56,257 nucleotides of DNA, taken from the NCBI RefSeq assembly GCF_900115605.1, contig NZ_FOXC01000016.1, positions 1 to 56,257 of the forward strand, given 5' to 3'. Position 1 is the first letter of the stretch. Each line of letters starts with the position of its first letter. The translations under genes were made by a program, and so were the position numbers. Of this stretch, positions 7,775 to 16,857 are shown piece after piece. Source of the stretch: Halolactibacillus halophilus (GTDB lineage Bacteria > Bacillota > Bacilli > Bacillales > Amphibacillaceae). Below the pieces are notes generated by a model. It was not told the origin of the DNA and did no database searches. It was given only the letters and a program-made list of their open reading frames with translations.

Positions 7775-9586
7775 TTAAACTTCAAGTTGTTCAAGTAACG
7801 CTTCAAAATCATTTAATTTCTCTTCGAACACATCTAACGCATGTAAGATTGGTGCTTTCTCAGTCATATCGACTCCCGCTTGTTTTAAGACATTAATCGG
7901 TTCATCAGAACTACCAGCCTTTAAGAAGCTTAAGTAGCGTTCAACCGCTGGCTCGCCTTCTTTAAGGATTTGATGGGCGAGCGTTTGAGCCGCACTATAA
8001 CCGGTCGCATATTGATAGACGTAGTAATTGTAATAGAAGTGCGGGATTCTGGCCCACTCCTTACCAATATAATCATCATACGCGACAGCATCACCAAAGT
8101 ACTTACGGTTTAATTGATCATACTCTTTAGTGAGACGGTCTGCTGTGAGCGCTTCACCTTGTTGGTCTAACGTATGAATCAAGTGTTCAAATTCACTAAA
8201 CATCGTTTGTCTAAACACAGTGCCTCTAAAGCCTTCTAAGAAGTGATTCAGTAGATACAGTTGTTGTTTTAAATCATCTGTTTGCTTTAACATGTATTCA
8301 TTAAGAAGTGCTTCATTACATGTTGAAGCAACTTCTGCGACAAAGATAGAATAGTCACCATAACGGTAAGGTTGATTCTCGCGTGTATAATAACTATGCA
8401 GGGAATGACCAAATTCATGGGCTAAGGTAAAGACATTATTCAAGTTATTTTGCCAGTTCATTAATACGTATGGATTAGTGCCATAAGCACCTGAGGAGTA
8501 AGCTCCACTACGCTTACCCTTATTCTCATACACATCTACCCAGCGGTTATTAAAACCTTCCTTTAGTCTAGATACGTATTCTTCTCCCATTGGCGCCAGT
8601 GCATCAAGAATGAGCGTTTGCGCTTGGTCATAAGTGTATGTTACCTCTACATCTGACACAAGCGGTGTATATAAGTCATACATATGCAATTCATCTAACT
8701 TGAGTACCCGCTTTCTTAGTGCAATGTAACGTTGGAGTAGGTCGAGTCGTTCATTCACCGCTTCAACGAGTTGGTCATAGACAGTCTCTGGAATATGGTT
8801 AGATGATAGCGCTTTTTCACGCGCTGATTGATAATGTCTCACTTTCGCATAAACGTTATCTTTTTTAACTTGATTGCCTAACGTCGCACTAAACGTATTA
8901 ATAAACTTCCCGTACGTTTCATACATTGCCATATAAGCGTTTTTACGTACTTCTTCATCTTTGGATTCCAAGAAGTTTATATAGCGTCCATGCGTTAACT
9001 CAACAGCCTCTCCGTCTTCATTCGTAACATCCGGAAAGGTGAGGTCGGCATTGTTTAACATCCCAAAAGTTTGGCTTGCTCCACCGGTAACTTCACTCAT
9101 GCTTGCCAAGAGCTTTTCTTCATCCTCTGATAAGATATGTGGTCGTTTTTTATTTAAATCACGTAAGACTTTATCATAACCTTTTAAACCATCGTGACGT
9201 GTTAAGAAACCTTCAAGTCTTGTTTCATCGATTTTTAATATCTCCGGCACAATAAAACTCGTTTCACTAATCGCTTTTGTCAGTAACATCTGTGCTTTTT
9301 GATTCATTTCTTGATAGTGAGCATTCGTTGTATCTTGGTCATAGCGCATATGGGCATATGTATATAATTTACCGATTCGCTCTGAAATCTCATCATCAAA
9401 AATAAATAGCGCATATAATTGTTCTGCCGAATCACCGAGTGTGCCTTTATAGTCATTAAACTGTTCAAGTTCAGTTTGTAAACGTTGACGTTCCTCTTCC
9501 CAGCGATCATCACTTTCAAAAATATCTTCTAATCGCCACGTATCGTTTACTTTTTGTTCATTACGCGTCATTAACTTCTGACTCAT
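7775..9586 (-). CDS. pepF: oligoendopeptidase F
   Basis: About 603 residues of the M3 metallopeptidase family. The zinc-binding HExxH is seen as TLAHEFGHSLHSYY, with the third ligand region EVASTCNEALL downstream. It cleaves short peptides in the cytoplasm, which suits its place near the opp importer. The ATG at 9586 has AAGGAG eight bases upstream; an in-frame GTG at 9595 lies inside that ribosome site and is not the likely start. In B. subtilis coiA separates pepF from mecA; here only about 190 non-coding bases do. Confidence 0.94.
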   Translation of the reverse strand: MSQKLMTRNEQKVNDTWRLEDIFESDDRWEEERQRLQTELEQFNDYKGTLGDSAEQLYALFIFDDEISERIGKLYTYAHMRYDQDTTNAHYQEMNQKAQMLLTKAISETSFIVPEILKIDETRLEGFLTRHDGLKGYDKVLRDLNKKRPHILSEDEEKLLASMSEVTGGASQTFGMLNNADLTFPDVTNEDGEAVELTHGRYINFLESKDEEVRKNAYMAMYETYGKFINTFSATLGNQVKKDNVYAKVRHYQSAREKALSSNHIPETVYDQLVEAVNERLDLLQRYIALRKRVLKLDELHMYDLYTPLVSDVEVTYTYDQAQTLILDALAPMGEEYVSRLKEGFNNRWVDVYENKGKRSGAYSSGAYGTNPYVLMNWQNNLNNVFTLAHEFGHSLHSYYTRENQPYRYGDYSIFVAEVASTCNEALLNEYMLKQTDDLKQQLYLLNHFLEGFRGTVFRQTMFSEFEHLIHTLDQQGEALTADRLTKEYDQLNRKYFGDAVAYDDYIGKEWARIPHFYYNYYVYQYATGYSAAQTLAHQILKEGEPAVERYLSFLKAGSSDEPINVLKQAGVDMTEKAPILHALDVFEEKLNDFEALLEQLEV

Positions 9587-9734
9587 CCTATCCACTCCTT
9601 ATTTTATCTTATTTATTCATTATAACAAATTTATCGCAATCGATTCGACTATCACGCCTTTTCTCTCGTTAAGTTTTTAGATGTATTGATAATGAAGAAT
9701 GAAACAGACGCTTATTAATCCCTCTACGTAAAAA

Positions 9735-9769
9735 AACCCTAATAGTCATAAACATCACCATTAGGGGAA
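9735..9769 (-). terminator. mecA terminator
   Basis: On the minus strand CCCCTAATG pairs with ATTAGGG, followed by TTTTTTT, ten bases past the mecA stop. Confidence 0.85.
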
Positions 9770-9779
9770 AACATATAAC

Positions 9780-10457
9780 TTATAGGTCAAACAAATGCTT
9801 CATCGCGGTTAAACCATCTTCTTCAAAGATCGGCTTGCCGTACTCTAAAATCATCGCAATCGATTGTTTTGATTTAGTGCTATACTCCTCGATTTTACTC
9901 TTTAATCCGTCTTGGGCAATATCGTCAAGATGAACATCATCAAACGTATAAATCATAAAGTAGTTATCTATATAGTGATAAATCGCATGATCAATAAATT
10001 CTGCATCGATCGCATGACTTAATCGAATCACATCTTCAAAATCTTTAAAACTGACTAAGTTCGGCAAGATTTTATACGCTTCGTCATCATAATCCTCTTG
10101 ATTCGAGTGATCACCCTTATGATCTTGTTCCAATAAACTTTCAATTTTGTCTTGAATCTGATCTTGAGACACCATCTGATCGACTGGCACCTCTAAGTTC
10201 TGCCCATCTTTCGACATTTGTGCTTTTGTCACAGTAATCTCCAAGCCTTTTTCTAACGCTTGTACTTGAATCCATAAAGGGCCTTCAATTTCAAAATCCT
10301 CTTCTGCGTGATCAGCTTCCTCCATCACCTGCCAGAAGAGCTGTTCACTGCGTTCTCGGTTATACCAAATTTCTTCGCGATTAAAACCACGATCTTCAAT
10401 ATCCATATACGAAATATAAAATTTAATCGTGTTATCATTGATTCTTTCTATTTTCAT
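9780..10457 (-). CDS. mecA: ClpC adaptor protein MecA
   Basis: 225 residues with the MecA layout. The N-terminal substrate-binding domain (MKIERINDNTIKFYISYMD) is joined by an acidic linker around 110-130 (DHKGDHSNQEDYDDEAY) to the C-terminal ClpC-binding domain (residues about 135-225, ending KHLFDL). MecA targets ComK and other proteins to ClpCP. Length matches the Bacillus protein. It is downstream of spx, as in B. subtilis, and its ribosome site is AAGGGAGA. Confidence 0.93.
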   Translation of the reverse strand: MKIERINDNTIKFYISYMDIEDRGFNREEIWYNRERSEQLFWQVMEEADHAEEDFEIEGPLWIQVQALEKGLEITVTKAQMSKDGQNLEVPVDQMVSQDQIQDKIESLLEQDHKGDHSNQEDYDDEAYKILPNLVSFKDFEDVIRLSHAIDAEFIDHAIYHYIDNYFMIYTFDDVHLDDIAQDGLKSKIEEYSTKSKQSIAMILEYGKPIFEEDGLTAMKHLFDL

Positions 10458-10607
10458 TCTCTCTTCTCTCCCTTCTGAAAAGGTGGTGGTAAAACATGTC
10501 CCTATATATTACCATACCCGAAAAAACCTGCCTTAAGCTTGTAATTATAACTATTGAATGTCTATTTTATCGTATTTATGACGTCTTGTCACTCGATACA
10601 CACAAAA

Positions 10608-10643
10608 AAACAAGACCCAAACCCAAAAGGTAGCGTCTTGTTT
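10608..10643 (-). terminator. spx terminator
   Basis: AAACAAGAC and GTCTTGTTT form a nine-pair stem, with TTTTTTTGTG after the stem on the minus strand. It sits ten bases past the spx stop. Confidence 0.88.
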
Positions 10644-10653
10644 CAACCGTTGC

Positions 10654-11049
10654 TTAGTTGACCATTTTTTGCGCTTCACGTAATTGGAACGTTCTTACTT
10701 TACGAGGTAAGAATCGTCTAATTTCATCTTCGTTGTAACCGACTTGAAGACGCTTTTCATCTAAGATAATTGGACGACGTAAAATACCAGGATGATCTTT
10801 AATGACATTAATAAGATCCTTTAATGGCATTTGATCGATATCCACATCGAGCTTTTGGAATACCTTTGATCGCGTTGAAATAATTTCATCCGTGCCATCT
10901 TCAGTCATGCGTAAGATTTCCTTTATTTCATCCACAGATAAATTATCTGAGAATATGTTGCGCTCTTGGTAAGGAATATCATGTTCTTCTAACCATGCTT
11001 TAGCTTTACGGCAAGAGGTACAGCTTGGTGAGATATAAAGTGTTACCAT
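10654..11049 (-). CDS. spx: thiol-stress transcription regulator Spx
   Basis: 131 residues, the length of B. subtilis Spx. It is an ArsC-fold protein whose CxxC redox switch is in [11 protein letters not shown] (Cys10 and Cys13 if counted from ATG 11049 as about 9 and 12). The conserved [19 protein letters not shown] block contacts the RNA polymerase alpha subunit. Oxidation to a disulfide activates Spx at thiol-stress promoters. The ATG at 11049 has GAGGAG nine bases upstream; a TTG one codon earlier is less likely. A PerR-like box lies about 60 bases upstream, and the degradation adaptor spxH is in the same window. Confidence 0.95.
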   Translation of the reverse strand: MVTLYISPSCTSCRKAKAWLEEHDIPYQERNIFSDNLSVDEIKEILRMTEDGTDEIISTRSKVFQKLDVDIDQMPLKDLINVIKDHPGILRRPIILDEKRLQVGYNEDEIRRFLPRKVRTFQLREAQKMVN

Positions 11050-11108
11050 CAACCATCACTCCTCAATTATTATATAGTTAAATCATTTGTATACAGTCAA
11101 TTATTAGA

Positions 11109-11123
11109 TTAAAATAATTATAA
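11109..11123. promoter_or_regulatory. PerR-like operator upstream of spx
   Basis: TTAAAATAATTATAA matches 14 of 15 positions of the PerR consensus TTATAATNATTATAA and is embedded in a wider inverted repeat (ATTAGATTA to TAATCTAAT). In B. subtilis a spx promoter is repressed by PerR and YodB, so the site makes regulatory sense. AT-rich DNA can produce such matches by chance. Confidence 0.5.
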
Positions 11124-11437
11124 TCTAATTTACTACTCATAGTATACATCAAAAGCATACCCATTGGATAGGGTTTTTCCTCACTTTACATATAAATTAC
11201 ACAAATCCACGAATATAATGTGTATACTGGTATAACTTTTCCCATCATTGTGATAAGTTAAACATATTTTTTGAAAATAACTTTCTCAACCTTTTCTTAT
11301 TATAAAGGAGTTAGTTGAGAAAGACAAGATATTACCTTGGATTCAAGATAAATTCTTTTCCTCATATTTCTATCCTTCTGCATTGTTACGATTTTCGAAC
11401 CATTTTAACGTCGCATTGCCTCTTGACTGAAAAGGAT
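11124..11437. other. spx-yjbC intergenic region
   Basis: About 420 bases separate spx from yjbC. Besides the PerR-like box and the yjbC terminator, it contains an inverted repeat CTTTCTCAAC (11281-11290) to GTTGAGAAAG (11314-11323) whose loop contains AAAGGAG, and several TATAAT/TATACT-like hexamers around 11210-11235. A 45-codon frame starting TTG at 11315 follows the AAGGAG but resembles nothing I know. Confidence 0.5.
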
Positions 11438-11469
11438 AGCACCTTAATCTGATTACTGATTAAGGTGCT
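11438..11469 (-). terminator. yjbC terminator
   Basis: AGCACCTTAATC pairs with GATTAAGGTGCT around an eight-base loop just past the yjbC stop; the minus strand continues ATCCTTTTC. Confidence 0.88.
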
Positions 11470-11474
11470 AGCTT

Positions 11475-12053
11475 TTAGTTTAAGTCATCTAAAATATTTG
11501 ATTTTTTAACCGCATCGCCATATGAAAGGACTTCATCGGCTTTTTGATAGCGCTTGCCATAGATTTCTTTATCTTTATAGGTATGGATATGTTCATACAT
11601 ATGACGCATTTGATTATAAATGCCTTCCTCACCCTGATTTGATGGCGACCAAAATAGGATTTCTAGAGGCGCATCTTCGTTTGTCACTAGTGATCGTCGA
11701 TTATAACCAATTGAAGCTGCATGAGTAAAGCCTTCACGTTTATAGAAGTGTAGACGCTTCTTTGTATCGGTATCTGAATAATCAACGGGTTCAACCTCTA
11801 AAATAATTGGTTTATTTTTTTGTTTTAGGTTTTTAATTAATTGGTGACCGATTCCTGTTCCTCTCGTATGACTTGCCACATATAAGTAGTCGATGAAGAT
11901 AAACTCATCAAATTCCGCATACATCATCACATGGTCATCCGATTCATCTTTATAATAGACATCCCCACGTTCTTTTAACAACATCTCCATATGCTCTTTT
12001 GATTTCATTTCATGTACTGGAAAGTACTCATTTAATTTTTCAAACCAATCCAT
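11475..12053 (-). CDS. yjbC: GNAT-family acetyltransferase YjbC
   Basis: 192 residues, same length as B. subtilis YjbC, the stress-induced gene just upstream of spx. The acetyl-CoA loop is seen as VASHTRGTGIGHQLI (about 78-92), an RxxGxG/A motif, followed by the strand LEVEPVDYSD and HFYKREGF, typical of GNAT folds. The acetyl acceptor is unknown. In B. subtilis yjbC and spx form an operon; here a terminator and about 420 bases lie between them, so spx is more likely expressed from its own promoter. Confidence 0.85.
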   Translation of the reverse strand: MDWFEKLNEYFPVHEMKSKEHMEMLLKERGDVYYKDESDDHVMMYAEFDEFIFIDYLYVASHTRGTGIGHQLIKNLKQKNKPIILEVEPVDYSDTDTKKRLHFYKREGFTHAASIGYNRRSLVTNEDAPLEILFWSPSNQGEEGIYNQMRHMYEHIHTYKDKEIYGKRYQKADEVLSYGDAVKKSNILDDLN

Positions 12054-12170
12054 TTAAAACATCCCCTCTCTACTATCCTTTTGTATTATAACAGAAGCTG
12101 CTTTTTTTAAAAAATTCGCTTTTACTCTATATACCCTGCTTATCAGGGATTTATTCGGTCCTACATCAAA

Positions 12171-12204
12171 AAAGCTCCCTTTCACTTAAGAAAGGGATGC
12201 TTTT
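12171..12204 (-). terminator. terminator of the DUF4015 gene
   Basis: AAAAGC-CCCTTTC pairs with GAAAGGGA-GCTTTT with a six-base loop, about 80 bases past the stop of the secreted glycosidase-like gene. Confidence 0.85.
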
Positions 12205-12283
12205 CTCCTTAATTCAGATTATGTGTCAAGCAAGACTCACGAACCAATGGCAAAACAAGCGACCAATTATCTAGTCTAACTCA

Positions 12284-13504
12284 TTAGTTCGTCGGCGTGT
12301 AATCAACGCCTTCTGTATACTTATTGCTTGAATTCCATAATAAGAATTCATTGATTCCATTATCATTTAATGCTCGAATTTGATCCTCAACCTCTTGTTT
12401 ACCATAAGTAAAGGTAGCACCGCTATAGATCCATGGCGCAGAAAAATCTTGAATCCATGGACGAGAGGTTGGTGCGTTCTCACCAAGCGCCCCTAATACC
12501 TCATTTTCTACCTTCGCATATTCATCAGTAAGGCGATACGGTTCTTTATCAGGTACTGGAATATCAAAATAATTATTAGACCAGTGGCTAGGATAAATCA
12601 TTGATGAAATGACATCAACGTGTTCTGAGATACGGGTGAAGTTTTGGCCAATTCCTGGTGTTTCCTCTACAGTTGCAGCGTAACCAAAGATATCAACAGA
12701 TATTTCGACCCCATAATCATGCAACTCATTCTTAGCGTATTCAACGAAATCAGAAACCGCTTCAACCCGTTTTTTAGTGTTATTTAGCTCACCACTTGAA
12801 TAATCACCTTCAGAATAAGTGAGTTGTTCATCACGGCGCTCAAAACCTTCTGGGAACCGGACATAATCAAATTGAATCTCCATAAAGCCCATTTCAACCG
12901 CATATTTCGCAAGTTCAACGTTGTACTCCCAAACTTCTTTCATGAATGGATTAACAAAAGCTTCGCCGCGGTTGTTTTTCCATATTTGTCCGCCATCTTT
13001 AAACGAAAGTTCAGGACGCTTTTCGGCCAACACTGTATCTTTAAAGACAACAATTCGGGCAATTGGATAAATACCATTTGCTTCTAAGGCATCCATCATC
13101 GCTTCAGGTTCGCTAATGTAGTTTTTCGCAATGTCATAGTAAGGTGATGATTCATCTGGCTTAAAGGTTAAGTTACCGTGATCATCTTTAATATCAATAA
13201 CCATCGCATTAAGCTCGGTGTTGTTAAGTAGTTCAACAAGTGTTTCAAAGCGACTTCCACCAGCGGAGTGACCTGTTAAATAAATCCCTCTAACGGCATC
13301 AGGATATGTAAATGTATAACCTGAATCAAATCGAAAACGCTGCAAGCTCGCCTCTTTCATCGTTTGGTCTAAGGTAATTGTTCGCTTCTGATTAAAACTA
13401 ACATGTAAAGATTCCGTTTCTTCAGCATAAGTTTCGTTTGTATTTACACCGAACCAGATGCCTAAACTAAAGACAAAAATCGCTAGCATTCTAAGTTGTT
13501 TCAT
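12284..13504 (-). CDS. secreted putative glycoside hydrolase (DUF4015)
   Basis: 406 residues. An N-terminal signal peptide (LRMLAIFVFSLGIWFGV, cut probably after the Ala in TYAEE) precedes a TIM-barrel-like domain of the DUF4015 putative glycosyl hydrolase family. The family blocks are RGIYLTGHSAGG, ELNAMVIDIKDDHGNL, GIYPIARIVVFKD, MEIQFDYVRFPEG and SSMIYPSHW. The acidic residues in IDIKDDHG and QFDYVRFPE are plausible catalytic or binding groups. A polysaccharide substrate, perhaps cell wall or biofilm, is inferred only. It is a single gene between terminators, beside the opp operon. Confidence 0.8.
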   Translation of the reverse strand: MKQLRMLAIFVFSLGIWFGVNTNETYAEETESLHVSFNQKRTITLDQTMKEASLQRFRFDSGYTFTYPDAVRGIYLTGHSAGGSRFETLVELLNNTELNAMVIDIKDDHGNLTFKPDESSPYYDIAKNYISEPEAMMDALEANGIYPIARIVVFKDTVLAEKRPELSFKDGGQIWKNNRGEAFVNPFMKEVWEYNVELAKYAVEMGFMEIQFDYVRFPEGFERRDEQLTYSEGDYSSGELNNTKKRVEAVSDFVEYAKNELHDYGVEISVDIFGYAATVEETPGIGQNFTRISEHVDVISSMIYPSHWSNNYFDIPVPDKEPYRLTDEYAKVENEVLGALGENAPTSRPWIQDFSAPWIYSGATFTYGKQEVEDQIRALNDNGINEFLLWNSSNKYTEGVDYTPTN

Positions 13505-13660
13505 TATGTATAACCCCCGCTATTTAATAAGTGACTCTTTTGTCTATTTTAGCCGATTTGGTTCTGAAAAGAAACCGTTGTTTAAAAATGTTGTAAAAAA
13601 TAGTCTAAAGTCACAAACTCGTGTATTGTCATATTAATATTCATTAGATTTATTGAAAAA

Positions 13661-13688
13661 CTGCGATTAACATTAATGTTAATCGCAG
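13661..13688. terminator. opp operon terminator
   Basis: A perfect 28-base palindrome, CTGCGATTAACATT and its reverse complement, followed on the minus strand by TTTTTC. It starts eight bases past the oppF stop. Confidence 0.9.
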
Positions 13689-13695
13689 TCACAGA

Positions 13696-14628
13696 TTATT
13701 TCATTTCAGTTTTATATTGTTCAAATTCTTTTTCAGTACACAGCACCCAGTGATCTTTTTTAATTTCTCTGAACACTGGTTCTTCACTATGGTCATGATC
13801 TTTTTCAGGATCATACTCTACGCGGCGACGGGTCCGCTCATAGTCAGGGTCGGGTAGTGGAATCGCTGAAAGTAACGAGCGTGTATAAGGATGCATTGGA
13901 TTCTTATACAATTCATCACTATCGGCAATCTCTACCATTTTACCAAAGTACATAACGCCAATACGGTCACTAATGTATTTAACCATCGATAAATCGTGGG
14001 CAATAAAAAGATACGTATAACCGAAACGGTCTTGTAAGTCTTTAAGCAAGTTAACGACTTGTGCCTGAATCGACACATCAAGTGCTGAAATCGGCTCATC
14101 GGCAATAATAAATTCAGGTTCTACCGCAAGTGCACGGGCGATTCCGATACGTTGACGTTGTCCCCCACTAAATTCGTGAGGGTAACGGTTCGCGTGCTCT
14201 TTGCTTAAACCAACGGTTTCTAACAGTTCAAATACACGCGCTTGACGTTCCTTAGGTGATTTCACAAGACCGTGAATATCTAAACCTTCAGCAACAATAT
14301 CCATAACCGTCATACGTGGATTTAATGATGCATAAGGATCCTGGAAAATCATTTGCATTTTTTGATTGAATGTTTTAAGGTCTGCTTTATTTTTCTTGCC
14401 ATGAACACTTTCGCCTTTAAATAAAACATCACCTTCTGTAGCGTTATAAAGACGAATAATACTACGGCCAGTTGTTGATTTACCACAACCAGACTCCCCT
14501 ACAAGCCCAAAGGTTTCACCTTTAAAAATATCAAAGGTAATTCCATCAACGGCTTTAACGGTAGTATGTCGCCCTGTTTTAAAGTGTTGTTTTAGATTTT
14601 TTACTTCTAATAGTTTTTCTTTACTCAT
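13696..14628 (-). CDS. oppF: oligopeptide ABC transporter ATP-binding protein OppF
   Basis: 310 residues with a complete ABC ATPase: Walker [11 protein letters not shown]-loop, signature [15 protein letters not shown], Walker [13 protein letters not shown] and switch His in [13 protein letters not shown]. The C-terminal oligopeptide-transporter extension ([17 protein letters not shown]) marks the Opp/Dpp class. It pairs with OppD to power peptide import. Its ATG overlaps the oppD stop as ATGA. Last gene of oppABCDF. Confidence 0.95.
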   Translation of the reverse strand: MSKEKLLEVKNLKQHFKTGRHTTVKAVDGITFDIFKGETFGLVGESGCGKSTTGRSIIRLYNATEGDVLFKGESVHGKKNKADLKTFNQKMQMIFQDPYASLNPRMTVMDIVAEGLDIHGLVKSPKERQARVFELLETVGLSKEHANRYPHEFSGGQRQRIGIARALAVEPEFIIADEPISALDVSIQAQVVNLLKDLQDRFGYTYLFIAHDLSMVKYISDRIGVMYFGKMVEIADSDELYKNPMHPYTRSLLSAIPLPDPDYERTRRRVEYDPEKDHDHSEEPVFREIKKDHWVLCTEKEFEQYKTEMK

Positions 14629-15695
14629 GAACGGTCACCTTCCTTTTTACGTTCCCCAGGCACGTTCGCATGTAGATTATCTTTCATTCGTGATTGAACC
14701 GCTAAAGGCGGCTCCACTTTAGGTGCATGTTCATGGAGTAACCACGTTGCCGCATAATGTGTATCTGATACTTTAAACATTGGCGGTTGTTCAACAAAGT
14801 CAATTTCCATCGCATATTCATTACGCGCCGCAAAGGCATCTCCTGTTGGAGGGTTCAACATATCAGGTGGTGAACCCGGAATCGCAACCAATGATTCTTC
14901 TTCATTATCCAGTGTTGGCATTGAACCAAGTAATCCCCATGTATATGGGTGTTTTGGATTATAAAAAATTTCATCTGCTGTTCCGATTTCTACTATTTTA
15001 CCTGCGTACATAACGGCCACACGGTCAGCTACGTTCGCAACAACACCAAGGTCGTGTGTAATAAAGATAATCGAACTATCAACTTTTTTCTGGATATCTT
15101 TCATTAATTCTAAAATCTGTGCTTGAATTGTAACGTCAAGCGCTGTTGTTGGCTCATCGGCAATCAGAATCTTTGGACCACAAGCAAGCGCAATCGCAAT
15201 CACAACCCGTTGACGTTGTCCACCAGAGAACTGGTGGGGGTATTGATCAATTCGCTTCTCAGCATCAGGTAAACCAACCAAATCAAGTAATTCTAACGTA
15301 CGCTTACGCGCTTCTTTTTTACTGATTTTATGGTGTTTAAGTAACCCTTCCATAACTTGTGAGCCGATTTTCATTGTTGGGTTAAGTGACGTCATCGGAT
15401 CTTGAAAAATCGTTGAAATATCTTTCCCCCGAATTTTTTGCATCTCGCGTTCACTTAACTGCGCAAGGTTTTTACCTTCAAATAAAATTTCGCCTTCTTT
15501 GATGCGACCAGGAGGTGAAGGAATCAGTTTTGCAAGTGCACGTGTTGTTACTGATTTACCTGAACCTGACTCACCTACAATAGCGAGTGTTTCACCTTTC
15601 TTTAAATCGAAAGTAACACCGCGTACCGCTTGCACTTCACCACCGTAGGTATCAAAAGAAACATGTAAATTTTTAACTTCTAAAATATTTTCCAT
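14625..15695 (-). CDS. oppD: oligopeptide ABC transporter ATP-binding protein OppD
   Basis: 356 residues: Walker [10 protein letters not shown], signature [15 protein letters not shown], Walker [13 protein letters not shown], and the OppD-type end [14 protein letters not shown] followed by [19 protein letters not shown]. The usual cysteine-rich segment of some OppD proteins is not evident. A charged tail of about 35 residues follows the conserved domain. Ribosome site AGGAGG lies upstream of the ATG. Confidence 0.95.
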   Translation of the reverse strand: MENILEVKNLHVSFDTYGGEVQAVRGVTFDLKKGETLAIVGESGSGKSVTTRALAKLIPSPPGRIKEGEILFEGKNLAQLSEREMQKIRGKDISTIFQDPMTSLNPTMKIGSQVMEGLLKHHKISKKEARKRTLELLDLVGLPDAEKRIDQYPHQFSGGQRQRVVIAIALACGPKILIADEPTTALDVTIQAQILELMKDIQKKVDSSIIFITHDLGVVANVADRVAVMYAGKIVEIGTADEIFYNPKHPYTWGLLGSMPTLDNEEESLVAIPGSPPDMLNPPTGDAFAARNEYAMEIDFVEQPPMFKVSDTHYAATWLLHEHAPKVEPPLAVQSRMKDNLHANVPGERKKEGDRS

Positions 15696-15711
15696 GGATT
15701 TTTTCTACCTC

Positions 15712-16857
15712 CTATTCTCTCATTTTCGGATCGAGTGCATCACGTAAACCATCAGCAAGGATATTAAATCCAATCATGATGAGTGACATAACGATCGCAG
15801 GGAAAATCATGATGTATGGATTTACTTGAAGTGCTTTAAATCCATCATTAATTAATGTACCGAGCGATGTATCCGGTGCTTGTAAACCTAAACCAATAAA
15901 GCTTAAGAACGCTTCAAAGAAGATCGCATTCGGAATTGTAAACATCGCGTTGATAATAATTAAACCAATTGTGTTTGGAATTAAGTGTTTTGTCAAAATT
16001 CGCGTATGGCTCGCACCTAGTGTTCGAGACGCCAGCACAAACTCTTGACCTTTAAGTTTTAAAACTTGACCACGAACTATTCGGGCCATCCCTGTCCAGC
16101 CAGTAATGGTGAGAGCGATAATAATCGCGACAATACCAGGGTCTAAAATCATAATCATCAAAATAACAACAACTAAGTTTGGAATACCAACTAAGACTTC
16201 AATAATACGCTGCATGATTGTATCGGTACGTCCACCAAAGTAAGCGGAAATACCACCATAAGCAACCCCAACAAGCATATCAATAAAGGCTGCGACAAAG
16301 GCAATCAGTAAGGAAATACGCGTACCTAACCAGACACGAGTAAATAAGTCACGGCCAAGTGTATCGGTACCAAACCAATAATATTCTTCTACACCTTGAG
16401 CTGCATATTTATCAAACGCATACTTAACAACCGCTGGTTCACCTGTTTCACTGTTCGGTTCTTGTTTTACATCTGCTTCAATAAATTCCATGTCAGGTTG
16501 TTGGAAACGCGCGAGCGCACGTTGATCTGCTAATTCAAGTGTTTCTGCTTCAAACTCTTGATAGTTTTTTCCATCAAGACCTAGCCAAGAGATATTTTCT
16601 AATCCTTGAATCTTAGGATGCATTCTAGAAAGAGATAAATCTTGATCATCCAGCCCGTGTGAACTAAAGACTGGACCTAACAGTGCCATTAACACAATTA
16701 AAATCAATACAATCATGCCAAACAAGGCACCTTTATTTTTTCTTAACCGAATCCAAGAGTCTTGCCAGAAGGTAAGACTTGGGCGATTAATTTTCTCACT
16801 TGTATCTTCACGGTCTTCTGCCATGACAAACAAATCTTTATTTGGTTCGTTACTCAT
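15712..16857 (-). CDS. oppC: oligopeptide ABC transporter permease OppC
   Basis: About 381 residues, longer than the roughly 300 usual for OppC. A first membrane segment near residue 45-65 is followed by an extracytoplasmic insert of about 90 residues (from SSHGLDDQD to GVEEYYWFGTDTLGRDLF), then five more membrane segments and the ABC-permease EAA loop (EFVLASRTLGASHTRIL). The start overlaps the oppB stop as TGATG; a TTG one codon earlier is unlikely. The insert may contact OppA. Confidence 0.93.
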   Translation of the reverse strand: MSNEPNKDLFVMAEDREDTSEKINRPSLTFWQDSWIRLRKNKGALFGMIVLILIVLMALLGPVFSSHGLDDQDLSLSRMHPKIQGLENISWLGLDGKNYQEFEAETLELADQRALARFQQPDMEFIEADVKQEPNSETGEPAVVKYAFDKYAAQGVEEYYWFGTDTLGRDLFTRVWLGTRISLLIAFVAAFIDMLVGVAYGGISAYFGGRTDTIMQRIIEVLVGIPNLVVVILMIMILDPGIVAIIIALTITGWTGMARIVRGQVLKLKGQEFVLASRTLGASHTRILTKHLIPNTIGLIIINAMFTIPNAIFFEAFLSFIGLGLQAPDTSLGTLINDGFKALQVNPYIMIFPAIVMSLIMIGFNILADGLRDALDPKMRE

